From the NCBI GenBank assembly GCA_951799405.1, contig OX637353.1, positions 2,728,001 through 2,792,000 of the forward strand: DNA of 64,000 nt, given 5' to 3'. Under the pieces are notes generated by a model. That model saw only the letters and a program-made list of their open reading frames with translations. It ran no database searches and had not been told where the DNA came from. Positions 23,785-35,596 of the stretch are shown here, piece by piece. Both the position numbers and the translations under genes were made by a program. Numbering within the stretch: the first letter of the stretch is position 1; each line of letters starts with the position of its first letter. Source of the DNA: Agapetus fuscipes (lineage: Eukaryota; Arthropoda; Insecta; Trichoptera; Glossosomatidae).

Positions 23785-26082
23785 GTGGATGAAAGACTGA
23801 GAGGAGCAGTAAGAGATAGCCGTGTCTACCGCGGGCCTGAAATAGGCAGTGATCACTATCTCTTATGTGCTAAAATAATGCTTGGTGAAGTAAGAAAGAA
23901 GAAACGCAAGAAGCAAGTAAGAATGACTAGAATAAAAGTAGAAAGGCTGGATGAAGAAAATGTGAAAGAGAAGTATGTATCAGAGCTCCACAAAATTTTA
24001 AGTGTAAATGAACTTGAGAAGAATGTGTGTGGAAAAGATATTGAAAGCATGTGGAAAGATCTGAAGGAAGGAATGATTGAATGTGCTAAAAAAGTATGTG
24101 GGGTAACGAAAGGTGGAAAATTGAAAGGAGATGCCTGGTGGAATGATAGAGTGAAAGAAGCTGTGAAAGTTAAGAAAAAGTGTTATGAAAATTGGCTGAA
24201 TGATAGAAATGATAGAAAGCTAGAAGACGAATATAAGATAGCTAAGAGAATGGCAAAGACTATAATTTATAAAAGCAAGATGAATGAACAAAGAAAGATT
24301 GATGAAAGGATTAACAAAAGTTTCACCGACAGTAAGAAGGAATTTTGGAGGTGGATCAATGCGGATAGAAATAAATCTTCTGCATTGACCACTCCGGGAG
24401 TCAAAAGTGCTGCCGGTGAGATGGTATGGGAGAATGAAGAAGTATGCAAGAGATGGAAGAACTATTTTCAAGAAATTTTTGGCCAGGGTGAAAGAAGAAT
24501 TTATGAACAGACAGATAAAGAGAATGAATTGAAGATTTTGAAAGAAGAAATGAAAGTGTCTATTTCACGTCTGAAGAATGGGAAGTCTGCTGGGTTTGAT
24601 GGTATAAATGGTGAAATGTTGAAAGCAGGAGGTGAATGTGTGATAGATTGGATGTTTGAATTATGTAAGCTTTGTGTGAATGCAGGAGTAGTACCGATGG
24701 ATTGGAGGAAGGCAGTCATTGTTCCCATTTACAAAGGTAAAGGGGACAAAAAAGACTGTCAGAACTTCAGACCAATCAGTCTACTCAGTATACCAGGAAA
24801 AGTCTTCTGTAAGGTGATTATAAAAAATGTGATTCTGACTACTAGCAAAAGGGTTTCCGATATACAGTCCGGCTTTATGGCTGGTAGAGGCTGTGTTGAT
24901 CAGATTTTCACTCTACGACAACTTGTTGAAAAACAATTGTCGGTGAGGGGGAAACTATTCACGGCCTTTGTGGATCTGGAAAAGGCTTTTGACTCAGTGG
25001 ACAGAGGTATATTGTGGGATGTTTTGAAAGCATACGGAGTGAATGGAGCTCTACTCAATGCGGTGCATGCGAACTATGAGAATAGTATGGCCTGCATTCG
25101 TATTGATGGTGAGTATAGTGAATGGTTTGAAGTTTTTAAGGGTGTAAGGCAAGGATGTGTGATGAGCCCATGGCTATTTAACATAGTCATGGACAAGTGT
25201 GTTCGAGATGCTAGACTTGATGATTGTGGATTAATGATAGGAGAGAGCAAAGTAAGCGTTCTACTGTATGCGGATGATGCAGTCCTTGTATCTGATTCAG
25301 CAGTGGAATTGCAAATGATGCTCTCTAGATTGAACGAAGCTTTGAAAGGTAATAATTTGAAGTTGAATGCAAGAAAGACGAAAGTTTTGATTTTTGAAAG
25401 AGATGATGAAAATATGAATTATGAATTTAAAATTAATGGAATGAATGTTGATGTTGTAAATGAGTTTGTATATTTGGGAAGTAAGTTTGAAAAAGATGGA
25501 AGAATGGCCGGTGAATTTGAAAGAAGAATAATGAAAGGCAGGTGTGTACTGGGTGCGACCGCTTGCATCGCCAGGAACCAAAATCTCTCAAAAAATGTTA
25601 GATTGGCGGTGCACGGTGGTATACTAGTGCCAACCTTGATGTATGGAAGTGAAGCCTGGACGGTGAGTGAAAGGGAAATTAGTAAAGTCCATACAGTAGA
25701 AATGGACTATCTAAGAAGTATGATTGGGAAAAAACGAAGTGACAGGGTGAGGAATGATTTTGTAAGAGAAGAATGTGGTGTAAGGGAAAGTGTGAAAGTG
25801 AAGATTAAAAGAAGTATGTTAAGATGGTTCGGGCATTTGGAGAGAATGAGTGATGAAAGATTGACGAAAAAAGTATATGTTGCTAGAATAGATGGATGTC
25901 GTGGTAGAGGAAGACCGAGAAAAGTATGGAAGGATCAAATTTCAGAAATAGCGAATGAATGGGATATCCAGAGTCATAATAAAAGGAGGACTTGTATGAA
26001 AAAGGTTATGACTCTGGATGAAATGAAAGAAGTATGCAAGGACAGGAAGAAGTGGCGGCTAATCTGCAATGTTGATTTCTAA
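23785..26082 (+). CDS. LINE endonuclease (C-terminal end)/reverse transcriptase
   Basis: This 765-codon open frame encodes the retrotransposition enzyme that nicks target DNA and copies the element RNA. Residues 21-27 (GSDHYLL) are the last conserved motif of an APE endonuclease; the earlier catalytic part is missing. RT motifs follow: SAGFDGINGEMLK (about 266), FRPISLLS (about 328), FVDLEKAFDSVDR (about 393), GVRQGCVMSPWLFN (about 452) and the catalytic YADD (about 495-498). The C-terminal region has RRWFGHLERM-like and GRGRPRKVWKDQ motifs typical of these LINEs. The first methionine lies inside the truncated domain and is not a natural start. The RT core looks intact, but the endonuclease is incomplete, so the copy should be non-autonomous. 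Confidence 0.92.
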   Translation: MDERLRGAVRDSRVYRGPEIGSDHYLLCAKIMLGEVRKKKRKKQVRMTRIKVERLDEENVKEKYVSELHKILSVNELEKNVCGKDIESMWKDLKEGMIECAKKVCGVTKGGKLKGDAWWNDRVKEAVKVKKKCYENWLNDRNDRKLEDEYKIAKRMAKTIIYKSKMNEQRKIDERINKSFTDSKKEFWRWINADRNKSSALTTPGVKSAAGEMVWENEEVCKRWKNYFQEIFGQGERRIYEQTDKENELKILKEEMKVSISRLKNGKSAGFDGINGEMLKAGGECVIDWMFELCKLCVNAGVVPMDWRKAVIVPIYKGKGDKKDCQNFRPISLLSIPGKVFCKVIIKNVILTTSKRVSDIQSGFMAGRGCVDQIFTLRQLVEKQLSVRGKLFTAFVDLEKAFDSVDRGILWDVLKAYGVNGALLNAVHANYENSMACIRIDGEYSEWFEVFKGVRQGCVMSPWLFNIVMDKCVRDARLDDCGLMIGESKVSVLLYADDAVLVSDSAVELQMMLSRLNEALKGNNLKLNARKTKVLIFERDDENMNYEFKINGMNVDVVNEFVYLGSKFEKDGRMAGEFERRIMKGRCVLGATACIARNQNLSKNVRLAVHGGILVPTLMYGSEAWTVSEREISKVHTVEMDYLRSMIGKKRSDRVRNDFVREECGVRESVKVKIKRSMLRWFGHLERMSDERLTKKVYVARIDGCRGRGRPRKVWKDQISEIANEWDIQSHNKRRTCMKKVMTLDEMKEVCKDRKKWRLICNVDF

Positions 26083-26201
26083 TGTTGGTGTATTCATTTG
26101 CTACATTTTTTTGCATAGGAAATTTTTGACTTTTTTTGTATAGATTTCTTTGTAAGGTTTTGTTCTTTTTTATATTTAAATGTAATTTATTATTCATATT
26201 C

Positions 26202-26452
26202 CTTGACTTATAGGTTGGTATGAGGCTGACCACCCATACTGTAAAAAATGGTTCACTTTGCCAATGTCACCCCTGTTTCAGGGAAGGTCGGCAAAAGTTG
26301 TGGGGCTTATGTTCATTTGAGGTTTGGATTTTATTTGTAAGTACACATTCAGCATTTGTAAGCGCGAACTACACTTGTTGGTTTGTGGGCATACATCTGA
26401 GAGCTTTAAATGAATATATCCTTGCAACTTAGATTATAGATTATTATAGATT
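26202..26452 (+). repeat. SINE-A unit forming the LINE 3' terminus
   Basis: The last 250 bp of the LINE are a complete SINE-A, from CCTTGACTTATAGGTTGGTA to CTTGCAACTTAGATTATAG. In SINE/LINE pairs only the tail is usually shared; here the entire SINE length is present. Either SINE-A copies are consistently truncated LINE ends, or a SINE was captured as the LINE's 3' UTR. Confidence 0.9.
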
Positions 26453-26822
26453 ATTATAAATCACACTTAACTGTCAAACAACCTGATTTTCTTTGAGTGG
26501 CTATTTTTTATGAAAGTTTTGGTGACTTGACTTTCGATAGTACATTTTTAAGTAAACTACATTTTTCAGTTTATACACAACAAAAACTGATGAGGACTTA
26601 AAATAGTAAATTATACCTTCCACACATCCAAAAGAATTAAAAAATTATCGTTTTGAATTTTGGATTTTCATGGAAAACAATAATAGAACTCGATGGTACA
26701 ATTGACTGGGAGCAAATTTAAATTTAGAAAAAAAATCTTGGCGGATAAACGTCACCGTTGGCTGAGACAACAGTCACAACAAACAATAACAACATATTTA
26801 TTTACATTTTTGCTAGCAACCC

Positions 26823-27128
26823 GGCCGTGTGATATCACTATGTCGTCTTCTTGGACTGGTCCGTAGTCCAGTGGCAACACTTCGGACTCGTAAATGGAAG
26901 GTTTTGGATTCGAATCCCGGCGGAGCACAAAAATATACCATTTATATTTCCAAATGTGCTCTTCGCTGGGTTGAAAAATTCATAAATCTTTACCAAAGAC
27001 CGGTCACTGAAAGGTCCATCCAACCCTACAACAACTGGGTCTTGCTTGAGAATTGGCGCTTTCTACAGCGACGACCAAGCTCGCAGAGGGCTCTTGACAC
27101 ACAAAACAGCGCTCACTAAATAAATCAT
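26823..27128 (+). repeat. SINE-C copy with AAATAAATCA 3' end
   Basis: Only a decayed trace of the 5S block precedes GGACTGGTCCGTAGTCCAGT (box A) and GGATTCGAATCCC (box B, perfect here). The body matches 10389-10650, but the 3' end is GCGCTCACTAAATAAATCA instead of the hairpin plus poly-A seen at 10660-10715. This marks a second 3' subfamily, also present at 6547, 60911 and 62445. Confidence 0.88.
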
Positions 27129-28276
27129 CCTAATATTAGATTATTATTATTATATCGATTAACATGCTGAGTCCATTATACATACTCGTACATGCCTGTT
27201 TGTGAGTATATAAAGAAGCTTTATTGCAAATTATTTTACGAGTCAGTCTTTCATTATAGTTTTAGGTACATACTCTAAAAAGTCAAAGGTACTGTACGTG
27301 TTATCTTCGAGTCAATATTTTACCTCTATCGAATCTGATGCTGAAGCTCACACGATGCAAGTTGCCTAGTAGTTAATTTTACTTAAAATTAACAGATTTA
27401 TTTTGTGCAGCAAAATAACACCAACTAATGCATGGCTTGATGACTGATGTTTAAGAAAAACCAATATAGATTTGTCATTTCAATTAAAGTACATATTCTG
27501 ATGGATGACGAGACGAGAGCATTGTAAAAGTGTTTTCATTTACAAGTTGATTACAGAGGACAGCAATGTAACAGATGTGACAATAAGTTTATATAGCATA
27601 GAGATAGAGAACACAGATACAACACAACTCTTAGCTCCTTCATATTTGATTTTACATTTTTTTGTTTGAAAATTGAGAGATATTAACTCTTTGGCGAAAC
27701 GTCTAATAGCATTGCATATACCAGGTAATCTGCTTTATGGACAAGTCAAAAAAATCAACTGAAAAACAAGTAATTCTTCTGAAGGGCTTTTATAGTCTAA
27801 AAGAAGCGCCTTTGTATTGAGCTTGGTGATCATGTATCAAGAGTATTGAATAGCCTCAGTATGTAGGTGTATTATACCACGGTACATACTGCATGGCTTA
27901 TAATAACTAATACTGCAGTAGACACTCTTGCACGAGTGGTATTGTATTCAGAGACATTATAGTCGAATGAACCCCGAGTAGACACTATACGTGTAAATCA
28001 ACTATCCTTGCCTTTGAGAACTCGATAAAACATGTAGGTACATAAAGCGCAATTGCTCGGATTGTCTATTAAATAGTATATGCATTTTATGAACTACATA
28101 TTGGATACTCAGTGTAAAATAAAGTTGAGTTACGTGTAAAGAAATAGGTACGGTGGATTTTATTCAATCAAGTGACTCGTAAAGCTTAATTTTTCGTTGC
28201 ATTTCCAGATTTTAAGAATACGGAACTTTTATACAAATACTTCACTCGCAATATTCGATTCGAACTTGAATCCCAA
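27129..28276. other. AT-rich unique sequence, nothing recognised
   Basis: No gene or repeat was recognised. The frames are short. Confidence 0.5.
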
Positions 28277-29126
28277 TTCTAATCTAATCTAATCTAATCT
28301 AATCTAAGTTGCAAAGATATGTTACATTGGAGATTCACATTACATGCATTCTCACAACCAGACACGTACAAGTTCGCGCTTGCACATGCCTCATGTGAAC
28401 CTACAACATAAAAACCAAATCTCAAATGGACATACACCCTGCAACTCTTGCCGTCCTTCCCTGAGACAGGGGTGACATTGGCAAAGTGAACCATTTTTAC
28501 AGCATGGGTGGTCAGCCGCATACCAACCTATAAGTCAAGGAACACACACACACGACAAATTACATTTTATACATCACTAAATAATAAAATCCAAATACAA
28601 AATATCCATTTACAAATAAAAACAAATTCCAATTTAATAAACCCTAGCCGCCAACATTACAGATCAACCGCCATTTCTTTCTGTCCTTACATACTTCTTT
28701 CATTTCCTCCAGAGTCATAATTTTCTTCATACAGGCTCTTCTTTTATTATGACTCTGGATATTCCATTCATTCGCAATTTCGGATATTTGGTCCATCCAT
28801 ACCTTTCTCGGTCTTCCTCTACCACGACATCCATCTATTCTACCAACATATACTTTCTTCGTCAGTCTTTCCTCATTCATTCTCTCCATATGCCCAAACC
28901 ATCTTAACAAACTTCTTTTAATCTTCACTTTCACACTTTCTCTTGCACCACATTCTTCTCTTACAAAATCATTCCTCACCCTGTCACTCCGTTTTTTCCC
29001 AATCATACTTCTTAGAAAGTCCATTTCAACAGTATGGACTTTACTAATTTCACTTTCATTCACCGTCCAGGCCTCGCTTCCATACATCAAGGTGGGTAAA
29101 AGTATGCCACTGCGTACCGCCAATTA
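28277..29126 (-). mobile_element. 5'-truncated LINE copy (C-terminal 159 codons plus SINE-A end)
   Basis: The minus frame 29123-28644 covers GSEAWTVNESEISKVHTVEM through the GRGRPRKVWMDQ motif to the stop. It is followed by a UTR and SINE-A (28277-28543) with five TCTAA units. It differs from the 23.8-kb LINE at many residues, so it is a sister subfamily. The 5' break lies in ...AVRSGILLP; beyond 29127 the sequence is unrelated. Confidence 0.9.
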
Positions 29127-29409
29127 GCTGAAAAATACCAATTAGCTGAAAAAATATTTAAGTTTCTAGTAATATTAAAAAATGACTCTTTGAAATGGTA
29201 TACCTAAGTACATACTTTTATTTTTAAAAGAAATTGAGTACGAAATGTAGAGCGGAAAAGAATTGAAATTTTACCGGAATATGAAAAATATTTAATTTAT
29301 ACTTTTTTTCTATGGGTGTTGATCAAAACAAACATAAATATTTACATTAGTGCATAAAACTTACATTTTATCACATATTTTTTCATTCGATAATTCATTT
29401 TTTCCCCAT

Positions 29410-29625
29410 CCGTTAGCGAATGACGTCACAGCGCCGGATACAGTTGCTTGCGCTGCGATTCCGCCACGTTGGATACCAGGAAGAAACTGCCAAGCGCATA
29501 CCAGGTGGTGCAAACTCAAAGTGCAAAATAAGGCGTAACGGTGAGCACCAAGCCACGCCGGGAAAAATAAACTGGTCTGCAAATCCCAGGAAGATGCGAG
29601 GAAATTTCATCTCCAAGGTGCTGGT
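29410..29625. other. GC-richer island with a CRE-like site
   Basis: It contains TGACGTCA at 29420 and the donor-like AACGGTGAGC at about 29537. Overlapping frames of 60-73 codons on both strands match nothing known. Promoter or exon function is possible but unproven. Confidence 0.25.
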
Positions 29626-29663
29626 CCTTTAAGTCTATTATCAAGTTATTCTTATGTAGTTGT

Positions 29664-29992
29664 CCGATCGATAGCTCAGGTGGTAGAGTGCTTGCATTCC
29701 ATGCCGAAAGCTCGGGTTCGAATCCCACCGAGGGTGTCAGAAATGATTTCCCGTTTCGGTGCTTATTTCAAACCCCAAAATAAAATACCGGCAAGGTTTA
29801 CTCAGCCTTCACAAGAAATGAGTACCAGCACTCTCGGGAGCTGGGAAACCTCCACTTCAACTGAAGTGGTTGGCGTAAGGCCGGCCCCCTTACCTGTAAA
29901 AATAAATATGCTCAACTCGCCACATGCGACCCCTTTGGGGATAACGCGGCAATAAGTTACACTAGATGTGTAGCTTAGTTGCGTTTTTTTTT
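29664..29992 (+). repeat. SINE-B copy, full length, tRNA-headed
   Basis: The head has a clear box A (TAGCTCAGGTGGTAGAG) and box B (GGTTCGAATCCC) with normal spacing, then GGGTGTCAGAAATGATTTCC. The body holds TACCGGCAAGGTTTACTCAG and CCACTTCAACTGAAGTGG. The 3' end is GGGGATAACGCGGCAATAAG...TAGCTTAGTTGCG followed by a T run. The head would be transcribed by pol III; the anticodon arm is too altered for a working tRNA. Confidence 0.9.
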
Positions 29993-32230
29993 GCGTTAGA
30001 TCCCCTTATTCCTCTTAAAATGCTACACTCTAATATCTAAGATCAACGATCAACCTAGCAATTTTAATATGAAATTTTACATATATTTGTTATGGTTTGT
30101 GTATTCAAAATGTGAAAATTCATTGTTAATCCTTTCTATATAAAACATGAAACTTGACCTAAAAACTTGATTATGGTCCACACATAGACCGAAAACGTTA
30201 GTAAATTTATCTATAAAAGTAAAATAAACATGTGACATAAAAACAGTGTTTCAAAAAATATTACTTTGTTCTTGGAAGTTGTATAAAGAAAAGATTTGAA
30301 ATTTTACAGCTTGAAATTGGGATTCGGTGCTGTTGTTATACTATTGGTGCAGGTCTTTAAACGATGAGATGACGATTTTTGGTTGTAGGTACCGTGGTTG
30401 TACCTGTGCAATAATTCTTGGCAACTAGGCTAATATGATTTCCCATACTGTACAAACTTGGCTCACTAATGCAGCCCCTGTTTCATATGGAGGCGGCCAA
30501 AGTTGTATTTTTTTTTTCATAACTAAAGCTTGATTTTTACACCGAAAGCCTCTTTTAAATATAAAATATTAGTTGGATAAAAAAAAATCATAAAAGATCG
30601 TAATAAACTCTTTATTCAAACATTTGAGTTTAGATTTAAAGCGCACAAAAAATGAAGGTGAAATTGCTGTACATGTTTTCCAGCTAATAAATGGCCTTTG
30701 CCCCGGTGAGGGAGCCGTAACTAAAGACCGGCGTTAAAATGATAAAACCAAATCGAGGGGGTTCCTTTGATAGCCGAGGATCTAGAAATTTCTTTTGTCG
30801 CGTGAAAAATCACTAAGTGCCTTTTCTCAGCGGCCAACGCACACTCGATCCTCTTTTGCATCTTGTTAATAAAAAAAAAATCAAAAATGAATATATTGTT
30901 TTGTATTTGAATGCTTAGAGACTTTTATTGTAAATTGCTGAGATGAGTATATTGTTATATTTCTTCTTAATCGATAAAATTCTTCAAATTCAAACAAATA
31001 GAGCAAAGGTTTGTTAACGACGCTGTCTCAATATTTTCGAACAGTTGTAGAAATTCGGCGTTTTTGAGTGTTTTCCAGGTTTATTTATGTACATTAGTAA
31101 CGACAATAATAAATTTTGATGTGTAGAAATAGAAAATGGCAAGTATCAACTTTAATTATTTGGTTGTAGAATGAAAAAATAAACTCAATTTAAAATACTA
31201 AAAATTAAATACGGGAAGTCGATTACGCATTTCTACAAAATAGGCATTTTTAAACCCTCATTAACAAGTACATACGTCAATTTTTTGTATTTTAAATGTT
31301 CTACAATATTTTAGAAAATATTGTTGTTAACAATGCTAATTGACGATTTTTTTGTTTTTTTGTAAATTGATACTAATATTAACACTTTTAGGAACCCCAA
31401 AAATGTGCCGAAAATATCAATTTTGAGTGCTCAAAAACAAGCTTTTTCGTTTTGTTTTCTGTTTTTTCTTACTGTAAATATCAAAGTCCACATAATAATC
31501 TGTCAGTTTCTGTATCAATTTTTAATTAAAATCATTTTCTGTATTTTATTAAGATTTTTGAAAGATGAGTTGAATTGCCCCAAATATTAGCGGCAAATAC
31601 TCTAGAACTGATTCACTTGGAGATGAATCGTCGACGGGAGAGCACGCTTGTCATTTCTGCGGGGAAAAAAATGTCTTAAAATCAAAATTCCGATATGAAA
31701 AAGTAAAAAAAAACCTCAGCAATGTTTTAGAAGGTGTTTATGTACAAAATATATATAAATTAAAAAGGTAAATCAATTATAACTTTGTATAAAAGAAATA
31801 TTTTGTATTTTTACACTGTCTGTCGGAGATCTCCGGCGTATCACAGTGAGTCAAGTAACTTTGAAAGTGCGTAATGTCAATATTACATATCGTATTATTC
31901 AAATGCAATATGTTAAAAATATTTTGTAAATCTCTTAAAATTAACTTCTAGACATAGGTCTCCTGTATATTGCTTTTACTTTAACATGACATTTTATTAT
32001 TTAAAACATATTTAGGAAACAAAAAGGAAGCCCCGCATCCCAATTGTCCCAAAAACCTAAAATTGAGATTGATTAGGAATTGAACCATAAACAGGTACTT
32101 GCCAATAATTATTTACTTTTATAATTTTTGGATTAATTCAAACAAAACATTGTTTATTTTCACTATAAAATTTATTTAAAAAGATTAAAATCTTTAAACA
32201 AATTACTAACGCGTTTTCAACCTAGTAGGT
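29993..32230. other. AT-rich unique sequence, no gene recognised
   Basis: A GC-richer patch lies at 30690-30850 (GGCCTTTGCCCCGGTGAGGG). No family resemblance and no repeat were found. Confidence 0.5.
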
Positions 32231-32480
32231 CCTTGACTTATAGGTTGGTATGAGGCTGACCACCCACACTGTAAAAAATGGTAAATTTGCCAATGTCACC
32301 CCTGTTTCAGGGAAGGTTGGCAAAAGTTGTGGGGCTTATGTTCATTTAAGGTTTGGATTTTATTTGTAAGTACGCATTCAGCATTTGTAAGCGCGAACTA
32401 CACGTGTTGGTTTGTGGGGATACATCTGAGAGCTTTAAATTAATATATCCTTGCAACTTAGATTATAGATATTATAGATA
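32231..32480 (+). repeat. SINE-A copy, LINE-like subfamily
   Basis: It starts at CCTTGACTTATAGGTTGGTA and ends in CTTAGATTATAGATATTATAG. It closely resembles the 26-kb LINE terminus, but the sequence upstream of 32231 is not LINE, so the copy begins exactly at the SINE boundary. Confidence 0.9.
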
Positions 32481-32527
32481 TAGGTCATCATCAGGTATGA
32501 TTGCAGTAAAAGATTTTTAATAAATTT

Positions 32528-32663
32528 AGTCTAATCTAATCGAAGCTGCAAAGATATATATCATTTAAGATTTATATTAAATGCATTCCCACAAGCAGAT
32601 ATGTATAATTTCGCGCTAACACATGCCGCATGTGGACCTACAATATAAAAACCCAATCTCTCT
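32528..32663 (-). repeat. SINE-A 3' half in inverted orientation
   Basis: It contains TCTAATCTAATCGAAGCTGC, CCCACAAGCAGATATGTATA and CCGCATGTGGACCTACAATA and stops at AAAACCCAATCTC. It is tail-to-tail with the plus copy 48 bp to the left. Confidence 0.85.
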
Positions 32664-35596
32664 GACATCGATATACATAAAATATATTTATATTGATGCA
32701 CTCTGGACATAGCCATAAAAACAGTTTATAAAGAAAAAAGTAAAAACCTAAAAAACAAAGGTCTTGAAAATTGTTTTCATTTTTCCGCTACGATGTATTT
32801 ATTACCCGTCGACATGACATCGAGAAAATGTTATACCATACAGCACTATTTGCATCGTTGTGTGAGGAGCGCAGAGCCTTCGCCTATGTATCGCGTGGGT
32901 GAAAAAGAGACAGAGTGTAAACAGTTAGTGTGTTTTGGCTTGATCGACGTTTAAAAATAAATGTGACATCGTATGTAAAGATTCAGTGACAACTGTATAT
33001 GCTTTTGGAAAGAGCCCCCAAACACATTTTACATTTGTATCATCTTTTTAAGTGTGTACAAATACTGGACTAGAGAATTTTGTCGTTTTATGCGTTGCAA
33101 CGTTTGTCTGTTCGAGATTCGAAAAACTTTAAATTTTGATTATGTTCAAACGGGACAGGGCCCTTAATCAAACCAGTAAAGGTATAAAATGGTTATCTCG
33201 TAATATTCGATTTGGCATAAAGTTTACTTATTTTGTTAAAATTGATACCACTAAATAAATACGAAATCGTGCTCTTAAACAATACAAATAAGTAAATATT
33301 ATTATTCGACAAAAATATGTTATCATTTTTATTAAAGGCTCAGTATGCTTTGACTTGTGATAGAAATAAACACCATATGGGAAATGGCGGGTACCTACCT
33401 TTTGGTTCAATCTAAGTCACTCTTTAAAAATAAAACTACTTTATCAATCTAGGGCTTTCGACCGGACCAGCATTTATGATTTATTTGGTACGCAAATATT
33501 CCTTATACTTACATTATATTTGAATTTTTTTTATCAAGAGCAAAGAGCGTTTTCGCTTAAAATAGCCAATCAAACATTTGAATGTATAATACAAGATCCA
33601 GCGAACCTTATTTATAAAATTATAAAATTAATTTTATTACGTCCGAGCAAAACAGAATCGGGTGTTCTCTTGGCCGGAGTAAAGTAATGTTTGTTTTAGG
33701 CCATAAATATATTCCCCTGACAAAGCGGGCATTTACATAAGCACAGGTTGTAAATAAACAACACATAAATCACACAATATTATTATTACTATTATTCCTG
33801 TCTAACAAGACGTTACGCTCCTGTCTGTGCCCCTGAAATGATTTATTAAAAAAACCCAGGCTTACTTAAAAATTAATGAATTATTTTCATTTAATTAAAA
33901 AACATATTACCTAATGTTCCACAAGAAATAATCTCTTTTTTTCATTTAATAATAAAAAAGTCTTAAGTATTGAAATTAAGAATATGTTGAGTGTTAACCT
34001 TCTAATCATAATAGCTAATAATTGTCATTTTTTTATATAGCGCCGTTTAGTGGCACTAACCACCCCAAGGGCGCTTCTGATTGTAGCACTTCCAAATTTA
34101 AGTTTTCAAAAAAAAAACCTTGGCTTCGGGGTAACATCACATTTCCCCCTGATTGTTTCGTGCCCGAAATATATCTGTACCTTAGAGCATAAACAATGCA
34201 GAGCATAAATGATGCAGAAATTATTATAATTGGCTGTTCTATAAGTGGTAAAAATATTGGAGTCCTCGGACTCACAGTTACTGAGATATCAAGTGTAATA
34301 AATATGGGATGCACATTAAAGTGCGAGCATAAACCACGGAAGTTCCACATACGTTGTTCACATTACTTCACATTAAATAAATATCGATAAAAGAAGATAA
34401 ACAGTTTTTACAGATCAAAAATATCTCGTCTAGTTTAGAAGTTTTGATGGTTTAAAAAAGTGCACATTTTCACTAAAACTCGTCTCCTGCACATTTTACT
34501 AAATATGACTACCGTTGTTTATGCTCCAAGGTACAGATATAAGAATTATAAAATAATCCTGATCTTTAAAAAAAATACTATAATCTATCCATGAATTATC
34601 TGGTATGTTTTCTGCGCTTTTTTTTTCTTTTTTAAATAAATATTTAAAAACACACATTCTGATTTGCTGGAAAACAAATTATACGCTCTAAATGGAAATA
34701 TGTAGGTAAATAAAAGTGAACATAAATGCTGTATGGTTGGATTGCCTTTTATAAATTTCTAGAGATCATTTGGGTTTCAAACGATTTGATGAAAATAAAT
34801 ATTTTCGTAGAAGACGCTTTTTATAGGACCTACGATCTCTCAAATACTTGAATAGAAATTATATTTCTTCATGTTATGCCTTTTTAAGCAAACTGGAATG
34901 TAAATACACCAAGATTAAATGAAATGAAATAAATATACAAGAATCGAAAAATTTATAAGTAAGCATGAGTTGTGGACATAAAATAACTAAATGTATCGAA
35001 CTACGATCAGATTTTATTGCTTTCAAATAAGTACCTACGGTGAAAAAAATACCTTTTTGGCCATAAAAAAATTACTTTCAAAATTCAAATTCACCAATGA
35101 AACACGTTTGATTGAAAGTCATTGTTAGGTGTAGGCTGGAATTACGGTCGTCTGGCATATTCACAATTATTATTATTACACAGTTAAATTTTTTTATCGG
35201 ATATTACACGAACCGTTATAAGAGAACTTACATTATTCATTACCGCCATTATAAGTCATTACCGCCTTTAGTGAAAATCCTTTATTATATTGCCCTTCGT
35301 CGTCGTCTTTCGTCGTCGAGTTTCGATTTTCAAAATCAATGCCATCACAGCAGATGAAACACATTCATGATATATGGCAAATTAATTTTTGTGTATATGC
35401 TGCAATGCTGCGAGCTTTCGCGTTTGTGTTTAAAAATGTATGAAAACTTCTTTCAATAAATTTGTTTGTTCATATTGAAAATGTATGGAACTATATTGAC
35501 ATCTAGCGGCAAAACGTGAAAGTTTTTTTTATATTTTCTTTTATTTCATGCAAATTAAAAAAAAAAAAAAACAAAATAAAAATGGATTTAAATCTG
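32664..35596. other. AT-rich unique sequence with one shared repeat
   Basis: No gene was recognised. A stretch of about 75 bp at 35155-35240, with GGATATT...ACGAACCGTTATAAG, recurs at 58930-59015, so it is part of an unnamed interspersed repeat. Confidence 0.5.

Larger units (their letters stand above)
23776..26452 (+). mobile_element. APE-type non-LTR retrotransposon, 5' truncated
   Basis: The element starts within the endonuclease domain and ends in a complete SINE-A unit with an AT-rich AGATTATTATA tail. The protein frame (23785-26082) is uninterrupted. A 3' UTR of about 120 bp precedes CCTTGACTTATAGGTTGG at 26202. The simple tandem tail and lack of a long poly-A resemble RTE-like LINEs, but the clade is not certain. 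Closely similar pieces lie at 14541-15482 and 28277-29126. No target duplication was located by eye. Confidence 0.93.

Noticed and set aside
26220..26432. Nearly identical 70-75-codon frames at several loci (4690, 14558, 26220, 9941, 28294) that look like a conserved small protein family
   Set aside because: All fall inside SINE-A copies and begin at its fixed position; the similarity is that of the repeat, with stops and frames varying between copies.
28277..28312. Telomeric or sub-telomeric repeat (TTAGA runs resemble insect TTAGG)
   Set aside because: The runs are only 3-5 units, always at SINE-A/LINE 3' ends, and the unit is TTAGA.
29664..29740. A tRNA gene
   Set aside because: The box A and B are good, but the anticodon arm is not a normal stem-loop and the sequence continues into a body shared with other SINE-B copies.
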